Of a DNA stretch of 64,000 bases, positions 35,309 to 48,400 are shown one piece after another. Position 1 is the stretch's first letter. Each line of letters opens with the position of its first letter. The notes beneath the pieces are model-generated. The model saw only the letters and a program-made list of their open reading frames with translations. It did no database searches and was not told where the DNA came from. The DNA comes from Hanleya hanleyi (taxonomy: Eukaryota; Mollusca; Polyplacophora; Lepidopleurida; Hanleyidae): the NCBI GenBank assembly GCA_036873755.1, contig JAVTVY010018690.1:18787-82786 (forward strand). Reading direction: 5' to 3'. The translations under genes and the position numbers were made by a program.

Positions 35309-36191
35309 GAAATAAAAAGCCAATTTAAACACAAATTTCACATCAGATTGGTTGATTTCATTTTTTATTCCTTGACAATCAACTGTAAGCATATTTAGTA
35401 TCTTCAGACATTTTAGCCTGCCAGAAGTAATACTGGAAATATATACATGTTATTTAACAAACACAGCAGCTTGACACTGATTGGTCTCTTCAGCAGATAT
35501 TACCATATATGGCAAAACAAAGACCAATAACATTGGCCTTTCCAATGTTGAACTATATAAAATATGCACATGATTGATTCAGAACATTTTCCTTGTCACA
35601 TTTCTTAGAGAAATTTATTATATATGATGAAGTACATGTATGGCAAAGTCCCTAATAATTCAATCACTTTGGAACATTTTAGATTAATTACACTGCAAGA
35701 TAGGTAGAATGTTTTTTGGAGCTGGCCTCTAAGCGTGCTTTGAAGTGATCCAATTAAAGAGACCGTACTAATATAAATCTGAACCTTGGTAACACAGACA
35801 TTTGTTTCAACTCTGAACCAATGTTCAGATTTGTACAATGTGGTAATGGCAGTGTCTGGTAAGAGCTGGTTGTTTTGTTTTCAAGCAGAATAGTGAATAT
35901 ATCAGTGGATTCTATCAGAAACTCTGATGCATCATGGGAGAAATCCGTAGAATGATGGCAGTCAGAATGATGTCCCATGATGCATTACAATTTCTAAACA
36001 GGAATTCAGCTTTCACATATAGTAATCATGTATGGTAACCATGGTAATCCTGTATGATAACCAGGATGAGCCTTATGATATTGGTCGAATTCTCTCGTAC
36101 ATGTACTTTAAACTTTCACTGAGTAGATCAAATTATCATTTAAATTGGTTTGTACGCTGTAAGTAACGTAAATCTTCCACTAAGTCTGTCA

Positions 36192-36401
36192 TCCCGTGGG
36201 GCTCCGGGTTGACTTGGGATCAAGGTCATAGTAAGAATAGGTCTCAGCTCCTCAAACTGCTTGTCATAAGAGATGACTAACCGGGGCCCCCGTGGAGTTT
36301 TTGGGTGTAGTAAGGAATAGGGCCCTATAAGGAATAGGACCCAACATCGTGATATGACTTAAGTATAATTGAAAGCGACATTAAATCATATTCACTCACT
36401 C
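36192..36401 (+). mobile_element. SINE-like element, copy 2 (by segmental duplication)
   Basis: Same sequence as copy 1, carried by the tandem duplication, not an independent insertion. Confidence 0.65.
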
Positions 36402-36485
36402 GCCAAGTCTATCAGAGATTGGAGAGTTAATGCAGATTTGCATTTGAAATGAATAGCAAGTCTAACATTAATCACAGGTCACAAT

Positions 36486-36645
36486 GAACTTTCTCATCCC
36501 TCTGCTATCCCACGTATAAGCCAGTGAACTTTCTCATCCCTCTGCTATCCCACGTATAAGCCAGTGAACTTTCTCATCCCTCTGCTATCCCACGTATAAG
36601 CCAGTGAACTTTCTCATCCCTCTGCTATCCCACGTATAAGCCAGT
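36486..36645. repeat. 40-bp minisatellite, four units
   Basis: Same unit as at 35109, one unit shorter, inside duplication copy 2. Confidence 0.95.
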
Positions 36646-37384
36646 GAAATAAAAAGCCAATTTAAACACAAATTTCACATCAGATTGGTTGATTTCATTT
36701 TTTATTCCTTGACAATCAACTGTAAGCATATTTAGTATCTTCAGACATTTTAGCCTGCCAGAAGTAATACTGGAAATATATACATGTTATTTAACAAACA
36801 CAGCAGCTTGACACTGATTGGTCTCTTCAGCAGATATTACCATATATGGCATAACAAAGACCAATAACATTGGCCTTTCCAATGTTGAACTATATAAAAT
36901 ATGCACATGATTGATTCAGAACATTTTCCTTGTCACATTTCTTAGAGAAATTTATTATATATGATGAAGTACATGTATGGCAAAGTCCCTAATAATTCAA
37001 TCACTTTGGAACATTTTAGATTAATTACACTGCAAGATAGGTAGAATGTTTTTTGGAGCTGGCCTCTAAGCGTGCTTTGAAGTGATCCAATTAAAGAGAC
37101 CGTACTAATATAACACAGACATTTGTTTCAACTCTGAACCAATGTTCAGATTTGTACAATGTGGTAATGGCAGTGTCTGGTAAGAGCTGGTTGTTTTGTT
37201 TTCAAGCAGAATAGTGAATATATCAGTGGATTCTATCAGAAACTCTGATGCATCATGGGAGAAATCCGTAGAATGATGGCAGTCAGAATGATGTCCCATG
37301 ATGCATTACAATTTCTAAACAGGAATTCAGCTTTCACATATAGTAATCATGTATGGTAACCATGGTAATCCTGTATGATAACCA

Positions 37385-37802
37385 GGGTAACCATGGTAAT
37401 CATGTATGGTAACCATGGTAATCATGTATGGTAACAATGGTAATCATGTATGGTAACAACGGTAATCATGTATGGTAACCATGGTAATCATGTATGGTAA
37501 TCATGTATGGTAACCATGGTAATCATGTATGGTAACCATGGTAATCATGTATGGTAACCAAGGTAATCATGTATGGTAACCACGGTAATCATGTATGGTA
37601 ACCATGTATGGTAACCATGGTAATCATGTATGGTAACCACGGTAATCATGTGGTAACCATGGTAATCATGTATGGTAACCACGGTAATCATGTATGGTAA
37701 CCATGGTAATCATGTATGGTAACAACGGTAATCATGTATGGTAACCACGGTAATCATGTATGGTAACCACAGTAATCATGTTTGGTAACCAATGTAATCA
37801 TG
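37385..37802. repeat. 22-bp minisatellite, about 19 units
   Basis: Unit GGTAACCATGGTAATCATGT plus AT, with C/A variants and a few deletions. A two-unit stub of the same repeat ends duplication copy 1 (36020-36063). Confidence 0.95.
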
Positions 37803-39147
37803 CAGTTGCAAATGCAAAAATCTTTTCAGCTACATGTATATAACACATGTAATCTATACAGCTGTTTTTATGCTTAGTTTTTACTTCCGTACAGTCGACA
37901 GTGCTCGTCGAAGACACACAGATAATAAAGTATGACACACACACGCATATATGCAAACATTAGAATTGATAATTTTATGTACACTGCATATGTACATGTA
38001 TATGATAATATTAATAGTGAGATGATCACTAATGAAGTTAGGACTGTATAAACATTATTAACCTATGAGAATGACATTAATATTGAGATGATAATGAATT
38101 AGCCTGGGGGATTATCCCTTCTTTTCGAGAGGGGCTGTGATTATGAAAGCTGAAATGATGTGGACTAGAATTGAAGATAACGACTGAGAGTCGAAAACTT
38201 CAACTGGGATAATGGAAGAGTTGTTGTTTTCAATGCATATGTTATTTTCTCAGCACTTAGCAGTGAAAACAAGTACCAGCAAACCAAACTGGTATTTTGG
38301 GCGTTCACATGATACTGGCATGTACTGAGGACATAAAATATTGTATCAAAATATATAGATCACATTTTTCAAAAGCATTCGATCTAAATCTACAGCTGAA
38401 CCCATGGCAGTCAAATGTTTAGGAATTTGGTATAACAACTTTTAAGCCAGCTTAGGAAGTAAAACCATGTACATTTATTTTAATGCGTAGTTCTAGAAAT
38501 ACAAAATCATTTTCTTGAGTTTGTCATTTTTTCTCAATGGTAATTTACATCATATTTACATTTCTTGAATGTGTTTTGATTGATTAAGTTACAAGATTGT
38601 TTAAGAGAGTCAGCACCATTGAATTCATTGTTAAGAGAAATTATCCCAACAGTTACTAGAACATAAATCTATACTCTCTAAACTAAATATCTCTCACTCC
38701 ACGTTTATCTTTACAGATGAAATTACTGTCCTCGTTTCGTGGATTCTAATAAAATGCCACACTCTAATTGTGCGTTCTGCCAGAATGCCTGCTCACGTTT
38801 GTGCGTGGTGAAACGCAACAAAGCAAATGCCCTTGGTATTTATAGATTTGCATTCATTGGAATTAAAACTTTTCCCGCACAATCAAAGCTTTTGATTATG
38901 TGATCAGTTATATAATATAATATAACGTAATGACATTGTGAGATACAGTAACACGTGGATGTATTAAGATATTGTGGCCATTTAAATGACCACAAAGTTA
39001 TGCACAATTCAGTCACGAACAATTAATAACTTAAAAGCAGGATACTGATGAGGCAGCCATTCAGTCAAATATTCGTATGACCAGATGTAAAACAGTCCGC
39101 TGGCCATGTATATAAAGTGTCCCATTATTGGCACATATGGCTATTCG
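37803..39147. other. 3' flank of the Tae4-like gene; no other feature
   Basis: AT-rich DNA. An AATAAA-type signal on the minus strand (TTTATT at about 38468) is the nearest I see behind the stop codon, which would give a 3' UTR of roughly 680 nt; this is uncertain. Confidence 0.35.
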
Positions 39148-39431
39148 TTACGTCCTTGAAGAATCCATGTTTCGTCGCATGTGACCATGCCGATGTGGCC
39201 GTTGTGATTTCTCTTGTTTGTGCTGATGGTCATGTGGCCGTTTCAAGTCTTTATGTTTGTAGTAAGTCCTGTAAATTTTTTTCATGTATGCGTTCATTCG
39301 GAGCTTTTTCGCTAAATTATGTTCATTCGTTATCTCTGCATGCTCTTTCCACTCTATCGTTGGGAAGGTTGTCCCGCTGGTTGATTTGGTCTTATGATGA
39401 TTAACTGCATTCATATGGGAACAGTCGGAAT
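39148..39431 (-). CDS. Exon 3 of the Tae4-like gene: basic histidine-rich tail and stop
   Basis: The exon starts after an acceptor with a long T/C tract (TTTTTTTTTCATTGCAG) at 39432 and its first two bases complete the split codon from exon 2 (G+AT, Asp197). It stays open for 93 further codons to a TAA stop. The encoded tail is hydrophilic and strongly basic, with a run near the end rich in Lys, Arg and His (segments such as KHKDLKRPHDHQHKQ and RPHRHGHMRRN) and no recognisable domain. Nothing like it is part of bacterial Tae4, so it appears to be a host-side addition. It may bind anionic surfaces or metal; that is inference. Confidence 0.72.
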
Positions 39432-42400
39432 CTGCAATGAAAAAAAAGAGAATTATATTATATTTCAGTTTACAAATAAAGTAACCGTTATCGTCAAACC
39501 TAATATTCTATATATTCTTGCATTGCTGAACATACTGTAGTTCAGTGTTATGTATGATCTTATACCACAGTCTACACCCTATTAAAACAGAACGAAGTCA
39601 CAATGACAATATTAACATACATTTACATCGGGCTAATTACATTTTAAACTTGATACATGGAGACGTGGTAGTGAATATTAAGTTTGACCTGGAGTGCTAA
39701 GATCAAGTCATGTTTATAATACCATCATTGATGATGAATTGGCTCATGTATTTTAATGACTGAATTTACACACTCACCTCCTCCCTAACGTGTTTGCTAA
39801 GACCATATATATGCTAGCGACTCCTCGAACTAAATTGTACAATTAAATCTACTACTGATTACATCTATGATAATTGCATATGCATGTATGTCACGTGACG
39901 CAAACAGTTTTACATCTGAGCTTTAATATATTCAGAGTGTGTTAGTGATCTAATGTCTCTATGTTATTAGACGTTGTTAGTGATGTAACGTCACTCTACA
40001 TGTAGGTTATCAGAGTTTGCTAGAGATCGATGTAGTGTCTCTCTATATTATTAGATTTTGTTAGTGATGTAACATCACTCTAGGTTATCAGAGGTTGTTA
40101 GTGATGTAACGTCACTCTAGGTTATCAGTTTGCTAGAGATGTAGTGTCTCTTTTTTATTAGATTTTGTCAGTGATGTAAACATCACTCTAGGTTATCAGA
40201 GGTTGTTAGTGATGTAACATTTCTGTGTTATCAGTTTGTTAATGATGTAAAGTCTCCATGTTATAAGTTTGTTATGGTATCAGAGTTTGTTAGTGATGTA
40301 ACGTCTCTGTGATATCAGAGTTTGTTAGTGATGTTTTGTCTCTATGTTAGAGTTTTTAGTGATGTAACGTCTCCACGTTATCAGAGTTTGTTAGTGATGT
40401 AACATCTCTCTATGTTATGTTTGTTAGTGTTGTAACGTCTCTCTTTGTTATCAGAGTTTGTTAGTGATGTAATGTCTCTCCATGTTGTGTTAGTGATATA
40501 ACGTCTCTATGTTATAAGAGATTGTTACTGATGTATGTCTCTCTATGTCATTAGAGTTTGTTAGTGATGTAACATCTCTGTGTTACTTTGACCACCAAAA
40601 TACTTGTATGGAATTCTCTACTAATGCAACATAGCTTACCTGGTGATTCCCAGAATTCCACAGTAATTAATGTATGCCCTGATATCCAGTCTTGTGTTTG
40701 GTGAAAATGATTACAATCCCATAATGCAACATGTCCCTTTGGTATGTTCCCCGCTTTTGTGTAAGTTAACACTCTTAAAATCCCTTGTTTCCCATAGAAA
40801 CTTTTCTTGGTGTCTATAGGGTCCGTTTCATGCACCTTAGAAACACTAGGGTAGCCATATTTGTCAGCCATAAATGGTCCATACGCGATTGGGTGAAACA
40901 GAAACTGCATGCCGTCACGCCCCTGTATGCTGTCCTTCCCGAATTTTGACAGGCGAATCAACTTTTTGCCCAATGAATGTGATCCTCCGACTTTGTTGAA
41001 GGCATATGACATTCTTAAAGCACTGGTGTCATGTAGTAAGTTTTCTGATTTCACTTGGATCAGCCGAACAAATTTCTTGTTGCTATAGTAACCTCCATGA
41101 TGTCTGTAGCCGGGATAATTGGCCTTAAGCTTTTCAAATGGTGGTAACGGAATCTGGAAATACAGAAAGAAATCCATTTATTAGTTAAGATAATATTACA
41201 TGGTACCTATAATAATGTTCAGGTATAGATGCATAATAATCTATATTTTTTATCATTTAGAAAGTGATCGTATAACAGTATTTTCGTTATTTTGGGATAA
41301 CACTATCTTAGAATAGCACAAATACTAGTGCTGAAAATTTTTGGTCGAGTCCCATGTGGATAATAATAATCTGTTTATCTGAGAAATTTGTCTGGTCTGA
41401 TGTCATTTTTAGAAAGCTTGATGGCATCTAACAAGGAACTGTAATAACTCCACAATGATTACCCATGTTCTAGCACATGTCTAATGGACATAGATGCACA
41501 TCACTAGGCTATTATAATGAATTAGAAAGAAGATAAAAATACAATAAAATTAGAACGATTTGTCAGGGGGGGGGTTTTCTGTGACAAGCTATATGTCAGA
41601 GAGCGGCTCCTTACACCGTTTATTCTCCACTGTGAGAGATGGTGGGAAAATACCACTATCAGCCATCAGAGAGTGTTATCATTAAGGAATGTCGGCTCAT
41701 TTACTGAAGCGTTCCGTTAAATTACAACAATTACACGATTATTAACGCCTCCTATTATAAAACTAATTGAAGCAAATTGCTGTTTTTCACAGTGTTTCCG
41801 TATGGCTGCCATAGTAACTATAACATGTAGCTTCATACTGAGTTCTAGGTTAAAATGTCAATTTTACCTTCCACTTGTTTATATCCGCTATTTTGTAGCT
41901 TAACGCTTTTTAAAATGCTAAAATTTTTCCATTATAGTTTCATGTTTTCACTGATTGACATTACATGTAGATCATGAAAAACCAGATTGTGCATATATTA
42001 TTTCAAAACGAATGTTGTATAACTTGAATTTCTGTTGATGAATCATTCCCATAAAAATCTTTGATCACGTTTTACAAGAATTTGAGTTTTATTTAGGTAT
42101 AAAATATTTCTTCGAAAGATTATTGAAAACCAGATCTATTTTTAAATCATACATGTATATTAAACAAACCTCAAAAGAATAGTCAGTATTTTTTTATCTT
42201 CATCTACAAAGATTCAGTGACTATTAAAATATGTTTGTCAATCATATTTCATAGTAAAAATAAACTTCAAAAGAACAGAATTATCCCAAATTTTAGATCT
42301 TTTTTTTTCTAACTACTGTACATGCCAATTGAAGATTTGATGTTCTGGAATTTTCACAAGTCCTCAATGTATTGTTAGGTCTTTCCTGCTCCTATAGAAA

Positions 42401-45400
42401 CCCAACAAAACAAAACTACACGCCTCAGTGCACATTCCAGCTTTGACATCCTCTTCTCTCAGATAACCATTTAGACCATAACAATGCCTGACAAAAGTTA
42501 ACAATGCCCTTTTCTGTATCCCTTATCAAGCTGGTATGGGATTTCTGCAGAAAATCCATTCACAACTACTAATGACTTTGACAACAGGACACAGATAGTA
42601 TGGGAATTTTGCTTCCATGATCTAACCATTTCTGCAAGGTGCATCTTCATCTAGCATGGAATCGCCAGAGCAGTTCAATTCCCAGGCTCCATATTTCTAG
42701 AACATGCATAGTATTGCTAATTATATCCAATCAAAAGCTGGCCTGCCCATTTGAAGTCTGCCTGCAGGTGAATTTTCTCACCAGATTATTGAAACTTAAT
42801 TATGCGCTGGTGAACAAATGTTCCATTCAAGTCTTGTGTATACTGTTTGATTCGCTAATTATATGCACGGTCTCATGCAGCTATTATAATGAGAGCATCT
42901 GTGGATTGAAGGAGTGTAAATCAGGAAATCTTTGTATGCCTAAAATCCCCAAAATTTAACTGGAGTTGTTGAAAAAAGGTGTGTAATATGGATATTTAAA
43001 AAAAAAAATCCAGGTTGATATATCAACTCCTGATCATGATATACCATATGATATATAAGTGCAGTTTACAATTGTACCCCACGCAGATTAATAAAGGAAG
43101 CGATATTTGATATGAAATCAAGTCATACTGTCAAGCGAGTTTGTCACTTGTCATGAGCTTATGCCGCATATTGTCACATCAGCTTATCTTTTGCACCCGG
43201 CTGGCCTCCGCATATTCTTATCTGTCGATATCTCTAAGCTATCACGTCTGTCGTTTTGGAAAAGGGTATCTTTGGCGGCTCCTTGTTTACAGATAATATT
43301 CCAGGACCAAATCGTTCACGAATTTTGACAGTTCCAGTCTGAAAATTGGCAGGTCCGAATCAGAGGGCAGATGACTCGAGAACGAACCTGTTTGAAAACA
43401 GGGAATACAATTACACGTGGGTGGTATCATATTACCTCCAAACCTGTCCATATAACCTACCAAAGGCATTAGTACTGACGCATAACTCACTATATTCAAT
43501 TCTTAAGATTATCAATAAAGAAACTAAATCTTTTTTCTTTTTTTTTTCTTTTTTCTTGCCAAGAGTGCAGAAAGTCCTTCAAATGTTATGAATCGTCGTG
43601 TCGTAAAAGACTCGATTCATAAGCAGGTCAAAGTCGTCCGATTTCAATATCATTAATTTATGGCACGTTGCAGTTATATATTGTAAATGTGTTATAGTGA
43701 AATATGAAATTGTCCTAACAGAAAGCAAGTCCTGAGGAATCGTTAAAGATCATGAGCAATTCTTTCAGATGGTATCGATAGCATCAGGGTGTATTGCTTG
43801 AACATTGCATAACAGACAGTACCATACCTATTGTTACTCACATATTCAATCATAATGCTGAACATTTATTAGGATTAAGCAGAACACTAAACCAAGAATG
43901 ACATGTCTCAATTGTAGGCCTGCTTTAATTTAAACATGGTGGGATATTCAACAGGTTTTTCCCTGTGGCAGTTCACACAGAATTTCGCTCTCACACTATA
44001 ACACCTAGTGATGCTATCTCCCAGCGATAAACATCAATTTCTAAAGGTAAACATAGCTGACACATTAAGCTACTGTTATAATATATTTGGCAGTTACAGT
44101 GTCTGATGGCTGCAGGGATATTTTGACCAGACAGGTCTAAAAACATGGAAGAATCCTAATCCTAGATTAGGTCTGACTTACTTATCGATGACCAGGCAGA
44201 TGCTATGGACGATGGCGTAAGTGCCTGAAGGTTTGATCGTACTTGTAGCTTCTCCATGAATAATGAAACCTGTGTATACTGACCATGGGACCAGAGTATA
44301 GTGTCGGTCTCCACAGGATTCTGTTTTATCAAGGGTCAAAATACTGTCAATGATGTCAGTATTTAGAGGTTGGTCGGTTTACCCAGGTTTCACTGTATAG
44401 AGACTGTTTCACTTTGTAATAAAAGAACATTTTGAGAGCTAGATAGACTGTACTTTGTCCAGAGAAAGAACCAAGTTGAATGCGATGAAACATTTCTGGC
44501 CACTTTATCAACTTCCTGCGTACATGTACACATTATGCTGGTAAATAAAGGGACTTTACAACTTCACCGGTTTTACTGCTCTATGTAAATTTGAGACTGT
44601 AAATCACCAGACTTGTCCGTCCTGGGATTTCCACACCTGCCTTAATTCTAGGGTACACTATTTCCTGTTGTTTTGTCAGAGAACCAAGTACAATTCATGA
44701 ACCTTTGTGCATGTATTTTTACATGCACTTTGCTGGTAGTCTCAAATGGCCAGAAAGCCATGCTGGTAGGTTGTAATGGATGGTAATAAAGTTCTCAAGC
44801 ACCTGTGAAATCTCTAAATTACTGGAAAAGAGGAGAAAATCTCCAATTCTGACTCCAGCATTAAGCACAGCTGGTCTAAAACTTGGCCATAACAAGTGTT
44901 TAATCTCATAAAGGCCAGTGCATGCAATGGCGAAGTTGTGGGGATTTCAATGGATTCAATGGGGTTAAAAATTGATACTGGGTCAACAAGACTCCCCAGT
45001 GAGGAAAGGTGAATGGCGATATAATAGAAAAAGAGATTTGGGGAAGTGAAAACAAATCATGAAGTTTACAAATCTGTCCATCAAGTGTTTTCTTGCTATC
45101 AATAAGTTTTTAAGTAGTCAAAACAGCAGCATCTCTGACACTCACGACTATGTTTTGTATAGTATTGCCACAATTTTGTAAGAAACTTTGAATGACTGGT
45201 ACTGGAATGAACGGTTATTGTCGAGTCAACTGTAATTCTGGAATTGTGAGAAAGTCTAAATGTTGCAGGCATTAGAGATACGATTAGGGTTGTTTCATAA
45301 CACAAAGAAAACAAATCTGAGAGTTGCTATCTATTTGGGGGATGCAATTGAGTATGCTGTTTGCTCAAAAATTTCATGTGTTAGGTTAGTAAACACTTGG

Positions 45401-48400
45401 CCTACTGCAAATGTGTCGACATTGTTCAATTCTAACCGTTCACAACTCCAGCAAACTTACTCAAACTTATGACAGCAGAATCAACTCGAGTGGCTTTGTG
45501 CTTTTGTAGACATGTCAGGTGTGTATGGAAGGTAGAGATTAATTTATAGATGAAAATTAAACTGCCCGTTGCTATGGTAAATGACTGGTGTAATCAAATG
45601 TTGCACTGTATCAAGTGTTCCGACCGTTAATGCTTCCCTGGTCACAGGTGACAGCTTGTTTTTATCATCTAATCAATATCACATTTGTATAATATTTTTA
45701 ATTAAATGTAATTTACAGCACAGCTGGCTGACCAGTCAAAAGTAATTATAAACTTCTCTGACATGTATTCACAGCAAGTTTTATGATGAAAAAAAAATCT
45801 AGTTTTTGCTTAATTGAGATGGGTGGGGGAGAACTCTTTCAGATAATAATGTTTTGATGGTCGTAGTCAGGCCTTGCTTCCTGAAAATATATTTAAGCTG
45901 ATTGGCCCAAATGAGCAGATCACAGAGATGATTTTTTCCAAGCAGGGCTGATTTCTATTTATAAGTATATTCCCAGTAAAGTTTCACCAGGCTGATGAAT
46001 ATACCCTGCAAAAAAAAATTAGCACAAGGTCTAGGTTGATCAGTGTCATTAACTAATATACACTCAACTTACAGTCACCTAACCAGGTTAAAGTAGTCTG
46101 CAAATGGTCACTTTACTTCTACCAGATTTCAAACTACAGGATGTGAAATGTTTGTAATGGATAAGTAAATAGTAAAAGGTTAAGTGTATACTGGTGAACT
46201 ACTGTGACACATGCCATGGACATTACTCAAACGTCCATGTTGCATTAAAAGATTACTCCCTTGTGTACAGGAAGGATTCCAAGTTGGGTATCTGAACTGA
46301 AGGGTTAAATTAGTAAAAGCCCATTTCATACAAGAATTACACTTATTAACACAGGAACTATTCCCTGGGGCATGATTTTACTTCTGTTTGTAAAAGTCTT
46401 GTGGAGTGCAAAGCAAAGGAAGCTATAATCCTGTGTTGGAGAAAGTTCTCTGAAAATCTTACTCTTGACAGTCTTGTGGTGTAATTTGCTAGTGACTGGA
46501 GTAAAATCTTATAAGAAAAGCAGTAATTGTGAAAGTAAATCTGAGGGAATAATTGGAGTTGGGAAGTTGGTCACACTATAGAAAAGTCTATTTTTACTGC
46601 ACAAGAAAATAGTTTTGTTGGTTTTTGGGGTGTTTTTTTTTTTGTCCGTATCCATCTTTGATCATTAGGCATTTGCCAGTATGTGAAGTAATTACTCCTC
46701 TTTCTGGTAAGAAATGCTCAATTATGCTGCAGACTAACAGACAAACAGGAAGAAAGGACTGAGGTAAACTTTAATAATGGGGAGCCCTTGTAGAGTCTGA
46801 ATGACACCCCCAGTGACCATTGAAGACCAAACAGGCAAAGGTTAAGGGCAGGCAGCTGGATGTCTATCTATTCTTACATTCAAAAGCGAAATGGTTTTGT
46901 TGCTGTCCTGCAATTCTGACCTGCTCCGCTGTAACATTGACCCGTTCAGTCATCTCTATGATTTGGAACTGAGCGGCTTTTTTACCTGGTCGACAATGGT
47001 CAAGACTCGCAGGCATTGTAATGAACTTTGGACACCCACTTAATTGGTAAGCTGTCAGACCCTGACAAATCTATAGCATAGATCTGGCTTTGTGTTCTTC
47101 AATGCTTGATTATTTAGGACTATAAGCCATGGTAAGGTTACTGGAATGAATCTTAATTGTGCTCTGGTCCATTCTCACCCTCACAAAGTGACAAAACCAC
47201 TTCCTAAATACCTCCATTGGTTTCTGAAGGGTTCTGCTCGATTTTGTGAAAAGCTGTGAAAATTTGATGGAAATGTCTTTTTGATAGACGAAATGTAGGA
47301 AAACAGGAGAATCAGGACTGAGTTTTCAAAGCTAGAGAGATGTTTGTTCAGAAGTTTTTTCCAGCTGAAAGTTTGGACAAAGACGACAAATTGCTGGTGA
47401 GAAAGGCAGACTTGACACTGGTCGTGATACGCTTTGGCGACGGTTTGTAGACATGTGACTTTGATTGCACGGTCAAACATACGATAGAACCTCTCTGAAG
47501 ACTGGCTGAATGGCCATTGTATTCCATGTTTTCCCTAGCAAATAAAGCAATATGGACACACATAATTCTCTGTGAAACGCTTGAGTTACGCTAGACAGTA
47601 TCAACATTACACTGCCCCTAGTCCAGTTTCTAAAATTCTTCCTATCTCCTCTATCAGCCCCACTAATCCCCAGCCTTGTTTCGAAAATGAGCGCTCGCAA
47701 ACACTTGGTGCGATACTTGAAATACAATGTGTCAAATGTTACGACTGTCTGCTAAATTTGTCCCATGCCGCCATCTTGTCTATTGTTAAAGGCCAATTGC
47801 GCTGTTATTTTCTGCTCGAATCACGGCCCTCCTACAAATGCACCTAGTTCCCTCCCTGACATTTGGACAAGCAGAAAACTAAAAGATCTTCCTCATGGGA
47901 ATAGCTTGAAATACAGATGCAAACCCCTGGCAAATAGATGTTCCTAAATTCTGTAGAGCGAAGGCAAATGTATGGAATTGTCAAAATTTTCAAACAGACC
48001 TGCGAGACCTGTTAAATAATAAATCCCTCTCTGGGAAAAAGCCCTTCCCATCTTTGCTTGTGATTTAGATCCACTGTGAGTGATTTGAGCAGAACAAACA
48101 ACTTTAAGAGATATTAGTTAACTTTTTAAACAGAGCAGTCTTCATCAGCTACATCTACAATAATGCTCATTAATTGTCTGGCTAATTATGAAACAAAATG
48201 CAATTAGCTCAACCTCAAATACAGAATCCATAAAGATTGGTTGTGTTAATTACTCACTGGTTAATTACTCACTGGTTAATTAGCTCATATTATCGTGATT
48301 AAACTTATTCAAACAGTTGCTTTGTCAAATCTTATTTAGTTCATGACATCGCGATGTAATGCAATATTGAACCAATAATGAAAAGTGCAGGTGAGCGGTC

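Larger units (their letters stand above)
34687..36063 (+). repeat. Segmental tandem duplication, copy 1
   Basis: 1377 bp from GGATGAGCCTTATGATATTG to AACCA, nearly identical to 36064-37384. Differs by five rather than four units of a 40-bp minisatellite and by 16 extra bases near 35780. Carries a SINE-like element. The mirrored minus ORFs (35754 and 37105) simply repeat with the duplication. Confidence 0.95.
36064..37384 (+). repeat. Segmental tandem duplication, copy 2
   Basis: Starts GGATGAGCCTTATGATATTG at the junction with copy 1. Very few base differences (for example GGCATAAC for GGCAAAAC). Ends into the 22-bp minisatellite. Confidence 0.95.

Noticed and set aside
35754..37299. Two similar minus ORFs of 64-77 codons
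   Set aside because: They are the two copies of the segmental duplication; one is shortened by the 16-bp deletion, with no sign of constraint.
32303..37802. Regular repeats resembling a CRISPR array
   Set aside because: Units are contiguous with no variable spacers, and the setting is eukaryotic.
40551..41177. Single-exon reading of the amidase ORF from the ATG at 41177 to the stop at 40551
   Set aside because: The first eight codons are a splice pyrimidine tract and the last thirty lie beyond a consensus donor, inside a tandem array; the spliced model fits better.
41861..41920. Donor-like site with open frame on the minus strand as a further amidase exon
   Set aside because: It ends in phase 1, which does not fit exon 2, and no acceptor was found.
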